The notes beneath the pieces were generated by a model that was not told the origin of the DNA, did not search any database, and saw only the letters and a program-made list of their open reading frames with translations. A stretch of 64,000 bases of DNA from Methanoculleus chikugoensis. GTDB taxonomy: Archaea; Halobacteriota; Methanomicrobia; Methanomicrobiales; Methanoculleaceae. The translations under genes and the position numbers were made by a program. Numbering within the stretch: the first letter of the stretch is position 1; every line of letters starts with the position of its first letter. Positions 9,148-16,607 of this stretch are shown one piece after another. Where the stretch lies: positions 1-64,000 of the forward strand of contig NZ_FMID01000049.1 in the NCBI RefSeq assembly GCF_900095385.1, in the 5' to 3' direction.

Positions 9148-9945
9148 ATGACAATGAACGGGTATAACCATTACAGAATCGGCTCCTACCTCCTCATCGG
9201 CTTTGCACCTCTGCTTATCCTTGCAGCCGTACTCACCGATCCGCAGGAATACATGCAAAGCCCGTTCCTCATGCTGAGCGCGACCTGTTTCATCGGAGGA
9301 GGCTTTCTCTTCGCTCTCAGCGGAGATAAACCCATAGATGCACGGCTTGCCGGCCGACTCTCCGTGCAGGGCATCCCCACCCTCGGCCACATCATCCGTG
9401 ACATGGGCGGCTCCGGGCCCGCGGTTTTTCTTCCACCGGAGAGCGAAGGTGGGAGCGTCACGCAATTCACTTCGACCCGGTCCGATTACAGATCCTTTGC
9501 GGCTGAAGGCGGCGGATTCACGTACCATAACGGGAGCACGGGCATCCTGACCCCTCCCCTGGCAGCTCCCCTCCTGGATGACCTAAAGAATGACAGCGAT
9601 CTCGCCCTCCCAAAGGATTACAGTCTGCTCATGGGAGCGATCCGCGAGGTGTGCGAGGAAACTCTTTCGGTTACCGAGTGGATGGACATCCGGAGAGAAG
9701 GTGATCGGGTAATCTTCACGCTGCACAACTATCTGCTCTTTTCAGGCTGCGCTTCGCTTCACGCGGAGTCCCCTGAGTTCTGCATGCTCTGTCCATGCTC
9801 GATCTGCAGCCTGATCGCATGCATGATCGCTGAGGGCCTCGGGTGCGAAGTCAGCCTGAACCGGACTGCTCTGGACGATGCCGACCGCTCACTCCGAGTA
9901 GAGTTGTCCTGCGCCTTCGCGGAAAAAACCCCGCTACCGGCCTGA
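9148..9945 (+). CDS. Membrane-anchored conserved hypothetical protein
   Basis: 265 residues. Two N-terminal membrane helices (about residues 11-28 and 40-57) precede a soluble domain of ~200 residues with GGSGPAVFLPPES, a GFTYHNGSTGILTPPL segment, and a C-terminal part with ALPKDYSLLMGAIREVCEE and a Cys cluster CMLCPCSICSL. The paired cysteines may bind metal or form disulfides. I recall similar two-helix archaeal proteins of unknown function but cannot name the family with confidence. Genomic position suggests a link with surface-polymer synthesis. Starts at ATG 9148 or at the ATG two codons later. Confidence 0.65.
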   Translation: MTMNGYNHYRIGSYLLIGFAPLLILAAVLTDPQEYMQSPFLMLSATCFIGGGFLFALSGDKPIDARLAGRLSVQGIPTLGHIIRDMGGSGPAVFLPPESEGGSVTQFTSTRSDYRSFAAEGGGFTYHNGSTGILTPPLAAPLLDDLKNDSDLALPKDYSLLMGAIREVCEETLSVTEWMDIRREGDRVIFTLHNYLLFSGCASLHAESPEFCMLCPCSICSLIACMIAEGLGCEVSLNRTALDDADRSLRVELSCAFAEKTPLPA

Positions 9946-10400
9946 TGGATATTCGAGGAGAGAAGAGTCGTTGCGGCATCAGTCCCCTGCTTCATCACCG
10001 GTCAGTGGGGGTAACTCTCATCATCTGCCGCCCGGCGATCCAGTACATACTCGGTGCACAAGCAGTTAATGGTTCGGCATCCCGAGTTCCACCGTTACCG
10101 GTGCGGCACCATGCCCCAACGGGATTCGGGAGCCCCGGAAAAGCCGTATGCGTCGGGATACGCATGCTGGAGGTCATAATCAGGGCAAAATATATATCCT
10201 TGGATCGCCTGTCAGGGACTCAACGTATCGGGGAGGGAAGGCAGTATTCACGATTACCCGTGCATGATACTATCTCTCGCAGATGCCGGCAGAGTTCCAC
10301 CGATCCGGCTCGAGGGGGTGGGGACCTTCAGATCGACGATGAAGACCGGTTGCAGGCCCGGATCTTCCGCCCCGGGCAAAGATTCCGCAGGAGGAGCGGT
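9946..10400. other. Leader region of capA with TATA box and a small coupled frame
   Basis: No full gene. A clear TATA-like AAAATATATATCC lies at 10187-10199. A 46-codon frame from ATG 10264 ends at TGA 10402-10404, overlapping the GTG start of capA (GTGTGA). The leader peptide, if made, resembles nothing I know, and its coupling to capA is only a possibility. Confidence 0.4.
10187..10199 (+). promoter_or_regulatory. TATA-like promoter element upstream of capA
   Basis: AAAATATATATCC in an otherwise GC-rich region fits an archaeal TATA box. Expected transcription start is about 25 nt downstream, giving a leader of roughly 180 nt before the capA start at 10401. Confidence 0.5.
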
Positions 10401-11483
10401 GTGACATCGGTGCGGCTGCGAGCGGTCGGAGACGTGCTGCTCTGGATGAGGAACGGCAAGAGGCCATTTGCCCTGGTCCAGCACGAACTCCGGCGGAAAG
10501 ATCTGCTCTTCGGGAACCTGGAGACGGTGCTCTCCGAGAGCGGAACCGAGAGGAAGAAACGCTGGGTCAATACAACCCCCCCGGAGGCGGGCGAGTACCT
10601 CAGAGAAGCCGGGTTCGACATCCTCAGCGTGGCGAACAACCACACGCTCGATATGGGCCGGGAGGGGTTTGAGAAGACCCTCGAAGGGCTTGAGGTCCGC
10701 GGTATCGCCTACGTCGGAGGGGGAAGAGGCGATGAAAGACTCCCGGGGCTGATCGTCGAGCGGAGCGGGATCCGGTTCGGTTTCCTCGCATACACGACCG
10801 GAAGGTTCCGGTCGCCGCCGGGTGTCACCGTCGCCAAACTGAAGAAGAAGAACGTCATCGAAGATATCAGGGCGCTGAAGGAACGCACCGACCACGTTGT
10901 CGTCTCCCTGCACTGGGGGATTGAGAACACCTACTACCCCTCGCCCGACCAGGTCAGGCTCGCTCACGCCTTCATCGACAGCGGGGCGACCCTGATCCTC
11001 GGGCACCATTCGCATACCATCCAGGGGCTGGAACGGTACAAAGACGGGCTGATCGCGTATTCGCTCGGGAACTTCCAGTTCGACACCGAGATCTTCAAGG
11101 AGGGGATCAACAGCACCATGATCCTCTCGGTGGAGTTCGACCGGCACGGCATCCGGGATTACACGACCATTCCCTGCGTCATCAACAGCGACTTCCAGCC
11201 CGGGGTGGCGGAGGGACGGACCAGGGAACTGGTGGAACGCTGGATCGCGAAGTGCTCCGAGAGGGTGCGCAACGGGGGCGTCACCCGCCAGTGGTGGTTC
11301 GAGCAGATCGGCGAGGACTACCTGGAGTACAACCTGGAGAGTTACCGTTACCGGATCCGGCAGCACGGTCTTGCGCCCCTGCTCGAGTGCGGGGTCTGGC
11401 TCTTCACGCCGTTCTGTCTGAACTGCTACGCGGGCCTGATCCGGAAACGGTTCCGGGAACGCAGCACGGGGGGACGGGCATGA
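10401..11483 (+). CDS. capA: CapA-family (PgsA-like) metallophosphatase domain protein
   Basis: 360 residues from GTG 10401, chosen because AGGAGG at 10389-10394 lies 6 nt upstream; the longer open frame has no homologous-looking N-terminus. Motifs of the CapA metallophosphatase domain: VGDVLLW, LLFGNLETVL, SVANNHTLDMG, VSLHWGIE and LILGHHSHTIQGLE, ending with SLGNFQFD. The family is needed for poly-gamma-glutamate or capsule formation and anchoring in bacteria, with the exact reaction debated. Its stop overlaps the ATG of the next glycosyltransferase (ATGA), so the two are translationally coupled. Here it probably serves synthesis or attachment of an extracellular polymer. Confidence 0.85.
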   Translation: MTSVRLRAVGDVLLWMRNGKRPFALVQHELRRKDLLFGNLETVLSESGTERKKRWVNTTPPEAGEYLREAGFDILSVANNHTLDMGREGFEKTLEGLEVRGIAYVGGGRGDERLPGLIVERSGIRFGFLAYTTGRFRSPPGVTVAKLKKKNVIEDIRALKERTDHVVVSLHWGIENTYYPSPDQVRLAHAFIDSGATLILGHHSHTIQGLERYKDGLIAYSLGNFQFDTEIFKEGINSTMILSVEFDRHGIRDYTTIPCVINSDFQPGVAEGRTRELVERWIAKCSERVRNGGVTRQWWFEQIGEDYLEYNLESYRYRIRQHGLAPLLECGVWLFTPFCLNCYAGLIRKRFRERSTGGRA

Positions 11484-12715
11484 AGGTTCTGCAGGTGACC
11501 CCGTTCTTCAAACCGCTCTGGGAGTCGGGCGGGGTGGCACGGGTCGCATACGATATCTCACGGGCCCTGCACGAGAACGGGCACGAGATCACCGTCTACA
11601 CGACGAACCGGAGCATCTATCCGAACGATCTGCCGACGAATCGCGTCACCTCCGTCGACGGGATGAACGTCTATTACTTTGAGAATTTACGAAAATACGC
11701 CCTGGGTGTGACCCCGCCGGTGATGCCCTACCGCATGCCGGCGGTCGCGAGGCAGGAGATTCCCGGGTTCGACCTTGTCCACATCCACGACCACCGCACC
11801 ATGCTCACCATCATCGCCTCGCACTACGCGAGGAAGTACGGGATACCCTACGTGCTCCAGGCACACGGGGCGCTCCCGCAGGATACGGGGTCAAAACGGA
11901 TGAAGCGGCTCTTCGACCGGTTCTGGTCGGATACGGTGATCCTCGGCGCCGCGGGAGTTATCGCGCTCAACGAGACGGAGGCCGAGCGGTACCGCGAGCT
12001 GGGTGTTGCCGACGAGAAGATGGCGATCGTCCCGAACGGCATCGACCTCGCCGAGTACCCTTCCCTCCCTGCCCGCGGCAGGTTTCGTGCGGCATGGGGG
12101 ATCGACGACGCTGCGAAGGTCGTGCTCTACCTGGGAAGGCTCGACCCGACGAAGGGGATCGATCTCTTGATCCGTTCGTTTGCCGTGGTCGCGCGGGAGG
12201 AGGGCGACGCCATCCTGGTGCTGGTGGGTGGAGACATGGGCCACAACGACGAGTTCAGGCACCGGGTCGGCTCGCTCGGTCTCGACGATCGGGTGGTCTT
12301 CACGGGGTTCGTGAGCAAGGAGGAGAAGATGGCGGCGTACACCGACGCGGACGTCTTCGTGACGCCGAGCTTCACCGGTTTTCCGGTCACGTTCCTCGAA
12401 GCGTGCCTCTGCGGGACACCCATCGTGACGACGGGCAAGGGGGATCTGCTCGGGTGGATCGACAACACCGTCGGGTTCAATACCCGGTATACACCGGAGG
12501 CCCTCGCCGGCGCCATCGGACGCCTGCTTACCGACGAAGCGTTGCGGGCAAGGTTCGGGGAACAGGCGAAAGAACTCGTCCGGACCAGGTACAACTGGGA
12601 GACGATCGTCCGCGACATCGAGACGTTTTACGCGAAGGTTGCCGGGAGCGCGGAAGGAGGTGTGCCGGCGGGGGTCTCGAAAGGGACAACACCAAAGGCC
12701 CCGGATACGTTGTAG
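11480..12715 (+). CDS. Glycosyltransferase family 4 (GT-B fold)
   Basis: 411 residues from ATG 11480, overlapping the capA stop by 4 nt. The N-terminal domain starts MKVLQVTPFFKPLWESGGVA (acceptor-side Rossmann strand). The C-terminal donor domain has VVLYLGRLDPTKGIDLLI, then FTGFVSKEEKMAAY, and a nucleotide-sugar binding block with TGFPVTFLEACLCGTPIV, where the Glu is the usual donor-ribose contact. It adds a sugar to a lipid-linked oligosaccharide or surface polymer on the cytoplasmic side. The donor sugar cannot be read from the sequence. Confidence 0.9.
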   Translation: MKVLQVTPFFKPLWESGGVARVAYDISRALHENGHEITVYTTNRSIYPNDLPTNRVTSVDGMNVYYFENLRKYALGVTPPVMPYRMPAVARQEIPGFDLVHIHDHRTMLTIIASHYARKYGIPYVLQAHGALPQDTGSKRMKRLFDRFWSDTVILGAAGVIALNETEAERYRELGVADEKMAIVPNGIDLAEYPSLPARGRFRAAWGIDDAAKVVLYLGRLDPTKGIDLLIRSFAVVAREEGDAILVLVGGDMGHNDEFRHRVGSLGLDDRVVFTGFVSKEEKMAAYTDADVFVTPSFTGFPVTFLEACLCGTPIVTTGKGDLLGWIDNTVGFNTRYTPEALAGAIGRLLTDEALRARFGEQAKELVRTRYNWETIVRDIETFYAKVAGSAEGGVPAGVSKGTTPKAPDTL

Positions 12716-12835
12716 GCGCACCCGGCCGGAGGGCGGGTGCGTGAGCACCGTTAGGAACGACTGCCCGTAGGACAGGAGTTCGAGCACCGAAGGTGGGTGT
12801 TGCGATGGGCGTTCGGAAGGCCGAAGCGAGGAAAA
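12716..12835. repeat. Small-hairpin cluster, second site
   Basis: Contains GCACCCGGCCGGAGGGCGGG with its partner TGC arm, GAGCACCGAAGGTGGGTG and GTTCGGAAGGCCGAAGC, in the same style as 1345-1470. It begins directly after the glycosyltransferase stop. The whole gap 12716-13270 has no gene. Confidence 0.5.
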
Positions 12836-12844
12836 AGTCCGAAA

Positions 12845-12935
12845 CAGTGGACCGTGGTGGCTATCGCCATACGGGGGAGGCGGCTCGCGGGGAGGGGGGA
12901 GTATTCCCCCCTCGCGGCGATAGCCCCTCGAAAGC
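12845..12935 (+). repeat. MITE-like long hairpin element, copy 1
   Basis: The unit starts CAGTGGACCGTGGTGG, continues into outer arms GGCTATCGCC (12859-12868) and GGCGATAGCC (12916-12925), and encloses an inner G-rich/C-rich stem (GAGGGGGGA with TTCCCCCCTC). A related element lies in the opposite orientation at 47875-47966. No coding capacity. Confidence 0.7.
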
Positions 12936-13064
12936 CGTACACGGGGCATGCAATGTTCCGACTGAAACGGCTGTCCGCAGGATGCAACCGGCCGGAGTGA
13001 AACTGTCGGAACGTGCGACGGTTCATTAGTATGACGTTCCGAAACGCGACTGGCTGGAAGCGCC

Positions 13065-13150
13065 ATGGTGCGAGCACCGAAGGTGCGAGTTGCGATGGGC
13101 CAAAGGGCCGGAGCATGAGAAGGCCAAAGGTCTTCGAGTTGCGACTCCGG
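13065..13150. repeat. Small-hairpin cluster, third site
   Basis: GAGCACCGAAGGTGCGAG, GGGCCAAAGGGCC and GGCCAAAGGTC follow one another within about 80 bp. Same hairpin style as 1345-1470 and 12716-12835. Confidence 0.5.
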
Positions 13151-13270
13151 CGGAACAGCGGGTCGGCACTATCAAAATTCTCCGAGTATCTCATCCACCC
13201 GCCCTCCAGCCGGTACAAAACTAAAAAAAGATTAGGACCGGGGCCGTCAGGCCCGATGGTATCGACCGGT

Positions 13271-14728
13271 TTACGCGCCGGCAGACGCAACCGTCATACC
13301 GTCCGTCCGGACGTTCTGGCCACCCTCGACCAGGAACGCCTTCTCGGAGGCGGAGGTTACCTCTCCCGTGTACTGGACGTTCTGGTTGTTCTTCGCCCAG
13401 ACGAGCGTATCGACCCGGTCACCGGAGGCGTGGATGTCAACTTCGGCATTGCTGAACTGGCCGTTCGTGCCGCCGAGGCTTGCACCCTTGCCGTCGATCC
13501 CTGCCGGGTTCACGAGCTCGAAGTTCTCGATCCGGATGTTGCTCGCGAGGTCGACCTGAAGGCCGTAGCCGTGCGAGTCGATGCTCGTGCAGTTCTCAAG
13601 CACCAGGGCGGGGTCGGTCGAACGGCTCGGGATGCTGTAGTAGCCGGCCGGCTTACGGTGGGTGTAGTCGGTCTTCCCGGCGCCGGTGTCCTTGTCGACA
13701 CAGTCGTAGAGTTTGCCGCCGTTCGTCGCGTAGAACCCATACAGCGAGTTGCCTTCCGCGACGCAGTTCTTGAACGTCACGTCGGCGTTCGGGGCGTAGT
13801 AGCCGCACCCGAAGTAGTGGGTCGACATGTCGCTCTGCTTGTAGGGCACCGTCGGGTAGGGCTTCTGCCCGTTGTTGTTGCTCACGCAGTTCTCGAGGAC
13901 GGCGTTCGTCACCTTCGGGTCGAACTCGAAGTGGAACCCGGACTCCAGGTTACCCTCAGCAAGGCAGTTCGTCACGCGAAGACCGTCCATGTCGTTCAAC
14001 TCCGCGAAGTCGAACCCGGTGATCCAGGGGTTGAACGCGCCTTTGCTCCCGCAGTTGATCGCCTGACAGTTATCGTAGCGGACGTCCTTGATCACCTTGT
14101 TGGACGACCCCCAGGCATTGTGGAGGAACCCGTAGGTGCCGGTGTCCACGGCCTTGCAGTTGATGAACTCGACGTCTTCAAGGGTCGGGGCATAGACCGC
14201 CGGATCGTGGATCAGGAGATAGACCGCCTGGATGCTCGTGTCCGCGGTTCCCGTGATGTTGTGAACTTTCGCGTGGCTTGCCCGGATGGTCATCACGCCA
14301 AGCCATTTGACGCCGCTGCTGTAGCCGCTGCCCTCGATGTGGAACCCGTCGAGGGTCACGTACTCCTTGTCGACGCTGATACGTCCGTCGCTGGTGAAGA
14401 CGAGGTTCGTTGCATCCGGACCCTGTCCGGAGAGCGTCGTGCCTGCCGGCGGCGCGATGACGCCGGCGCAGTTGAACGTACCGTCCGAGAGGACGACGTT
14501 ACCGCCGTCGGGCAGCGCGGCGAGCGCCGCCTGGATCTCGGCCTGGTCGTCGACTCCGTCACAGACATAGTCTGCCTGGTTCTTCGACAGCTCGGTGCTA
14601 TCGCTTGCAGCCACGGTGAGCGTGGCCGGACTTGCGGACTCGGCTGCACTTACCGGAGAGAGTGCCGCAACAAAGCAGCACACGAGAAGTGCTGCAGCCA
14701 GTCTCAGTATATTCTGCCTGTCTGTCAT
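13271..14728 (-). CDS. Secreted right-handed parallel beta-helix protein, paralogue 1
   Basis: 485 residues: a signal peptide (about residues 1-28, cleavage near SPVSAAES), then a pectate-lyase-like beta-helix. It opens with the family signature YVCDGVDDQAEIQAALAALP, follows with LSDGTFNCAG, and continues with many short turns containing conserved Asn and Cys. Diagnostic blocks shared with the three paralogues at 20-27 kb are GTYGFLHNAWGS, a GAFNPWITGFDFAELNDM block, and NLESGFHFEFDP. The fold usually binds or cleaves carbohydrate; no catalytic residues can be assigned. No membrane anchor or sorting tail is seen, so it is probably released or held non-covalently. It lies divergent from the glycosyltransferase at 15274. 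Confidence 0.85.
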   Translation of the reverse strand: MTDRQNILRLAAALLVCCFVAALSPVSAAESASPATLTVAASDSTELSKNQADYVCDGVDDQAEIQAALAALPDGGNVVLSDGTFNCAGVIAPPAGTTLSGQGPDATNLVFTSDGRISVDKEYVTLDGFHIEGSGYSSGVKWLGVMTIRASHAKVHNITGTADTSIQAVYLLIHDPAVYAPTLEDVEFINCKAVDTGTYGFLHNAWGSSNKVIKDVRYDNCQAINCGSKGAFNPWITGFDFAELNDMDGLRVTNCLAEGNLESGFHFEFDPKVTNAVLENCVSNNNGQKPYPTVPYKQSDMSTHYFGCGYYAPNADVTFKNCVAEGNSLYGFYATNGGKLYDCVDKDTGAGKTDYTHRKPAGYYSIPSRSTDPALVLENCTSIDSHGYGLQVDLASNIRIENFELVNPAGIDGKGASLGGTNGQFSNAEVDIHASGDRVDTLVWAKNNQNVQYTGEVTSASEKAFLVEGGQNVRTDGMTVASAGA

Positions 14729-15273
14729 GCCATTCAGCCTCTCTGTGAGGTATCACTACCGTCTTGCAATCGCCATATATATATTTTATTGTAAAAATAA
14801 AATTAACCTGAGGGATTAAACGGCAATATGGGCCGCACCGATGCGATCTGTTGTGGTGACATGGCATCATAACAGAGATCGTTTCCTGCAAAAAGATATT
14901 ATATAACTAGTTTGATTAAAACCGAAGATTACAAATACTCGCGCTTCCCGCCACCGTTCGCCGGGAGTGACCCTTCCCCGAAACGGTTTCAGCCGGAACG
15001 GATGGGAGTTCGGTCTCGTGCGCCGGCACGGCACGGCCTCCCCGGCCATCGCTACGAGGCGACGGCGTGAAACGGCAAGGATTCCATACCGCTTGCGCGT
15101 ATCGGGAATCGCGGGTGCCCGATAGAGCAGGAATACCATATGGATACGCCGGGAGGGAAACGGCCGGCCGGGTGGATGCCGCCGGCTCTCCGCAGACCCC
15201 ACCAGGGTTCATCCGTCAAACGACGCTTCAGGGCACAATCTCTATATACAGCATCCTCATAGAGAGGGCCCCT
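14729..15273. other. Divergent promoter region, no gene
   Basis: The gap between the beta-helix gene (minus) and the glycosyltransferase (plus) contains an AT-rich block at 14775-14820 (probable promoter of the beta-helix gene). It also has an imperfect inverted repeat GATCTGTT / AACAGAGATC at 14840-14880 and a TATA-like TCTATATACA at 15241-15250. No protein-like frame is visible. Confidence 0.45.
15241..15250 (+). promoter_or_regulatory. TATA-like element of the glycosyltransferase gene
   Basis: TCTATATACA ends 24 nt before ATG 15274, the normal distance for a leaderless or short-leader archaeal transcript. This supports 15274 rather than the longer open frame as the start. Confidence 0.55.
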
Positions 15274-16449
15274 ATGCGCGTGGCGTGCCTGACCTTCTGG
15301 TTCTACGACTACACCATCCAGATGGCAAACGAACTTGCCCGGCACACCGAAGTGCTGCTGCTGCTCCCCGACTACAGGTCGGAAGAGTATGTGGAGAGCA
15401 TCGACCCGGCCGTGAAGGTTCACATCTTCGGCTACTCGCGATACGCCGGGAGGTTCGGGCCGTCGTGCTACCCGATGCTCAAAGATATCGTCGCCGCAAT
15501 CGACGACTTCGCACCCGACGTCGTCCACTTCCAGGTGAACAACCCCATGCTCTGTCCGCTCCTCCCGATGCTCCGGAAGTACCCGCTGGTGGCGACGTTT
15601 CACGACATCGAACCGCACCCCGGTGAAGACCGTCTCCTTGACGCAGGTTCACTGCTCTACCGGCTCACCCTCTTCGTATCGCGGGCCATGCCCGACCGGA
15701 TCTTCGTTCACGGGGAGGCACTCCGGGAGACCCTGGTGAAGAACTACCGCGTCCGCGGAGAGAACGTGCACGTCATCCCCATCGGCGAGCACGAAGTGGC
15801 GCCGTTCGTGAAGTTCGAGCGGGACGACCTGGAGCCCGACGGCCGGCGGGTTCTCTTCTTCGGACGCATTCACCGCTACAAAGGGCTCGACTGCCTGATC
15901 CGGGCGGAGCCGCTCATCACCCACGAGATCCCGGACGCCCGGATCGTCATCGCCGGAACGGGCGAGGACTTCGGCAGGTACCGGGAGGCGATGGCGGACC
16001 GGGACGCGTTCGAGGTCCACAACTACCGGATACCCTACGAAGAGGGCGCCCGGCTCTTCCAGCAGGCGAGCGTCGTGGCGCTCCCGTACCTCGAAGCGTC
16101 CCAGAGCGGCGTCATACCGACCGCGTACGGGTTCCGGCGACCGGTGGTGGTGACCGACGTGGGGAGCCTGCCCGAGGTCGTCGACGACGGGGTGACCGGC
16201 TACGTCGTGCCGCCGCGGGATCCGGAAGCGCTGGCAGCCGCGATCGTCCGCCTGCTGAAGGACCCCGGGGCGTGCCGCCGCATGGGGGAGCGGGGTTACG
16301 CGAAACTGAAGACGGACATGGCCTGGTCGACGATAGCACGGTCTCTCCTCGCTGTCTACAGTGAGCTGGCAGCCGCCCGGGGGAGGGGAAACGTTCCCGC
16401 GGACGAGGCGTTCGCCGATACCCCCCCTGCCGCCGGGAACGAGCGTTGA
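15274..16449 (+). CDS. Glycosyltransferase (GT-B fold, GT4-like)
   Basis: 391 residues from ATG 15274 (MRVACLTFWFYDYTIQMANE), selected because of the TATA box 24 nt upstream. Donor-domain motifs: RRVLFFGRIHRYKGLDCLI, then DARIVIAGTGEDFGRY, ALPYLEASQSGVIPTAYGFR, and VVTDVGSLPEVVDDGVTGYV. The N-terminal half contains VVHFQVNNPM and VATFHDIEPHPGE. It adds a sugar during surface-glycan synthesis; substrate unknown. The last ~25 residues are a low-complexity hydrophilic tail. Confidence 0.9.
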   Translation: MRVACLTFWFYDYTIQMANELARHTEVLLLLPDYRSEEYVESIDPAVKVHIFGYSRYAGRFGPSCYPMLKDIVAAIDDFAPDVVHFQVNNPMLCPLLPMLRKYPLVATFHDIEPHPGEDRLLDAGSLLYRLTLFVSRAMPDRIFVHGEALRETLVKNYRVRGENVHVIPIGEHEVAPFVKFERDDLEPDGRRVLFFGRIHRYKGLDCLIRAEPLITHEIPDARIVIAGTGEDFGRYREAMADRDAFEVHNYRIPYEEGARLFQQASVVALPYLEASQSGVIPTAYGFRRPVVVTDVGSLPEVVDDGVTGYVVPPRDPEALAAAIVRLLKDPGACRRMGERGYAKLKTDMAWSTIARSLLAVYSELAAARGRGNVPADEAFADTPPAAGNER

Positions 16450-16607
16450 CCTCATCCTCCTCCCGCAACAGGGCCCGAACCGGCGCAACACATTAATAGG
16501 TTGCCGGGGAGTAGGTGCACCGATGCTGCAGGCGGCCCGTCGGGTGTCACCGAAGGAGAAGACTCGCTGCTCACACATAGCCGGCCGGAGACAGAACAAG
16601 GGATACC

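Noticed and set aside
13013-14794. 593-codon plus-strand frame
   Set aside because: It is antisense to the beta-helix gene at 13271-14728. The minus strand has a signal peptide and clear family motifs, and the plus frame is repetitive Val/Arg/Asp-rich, as expected for the complement of GC-rich codons.
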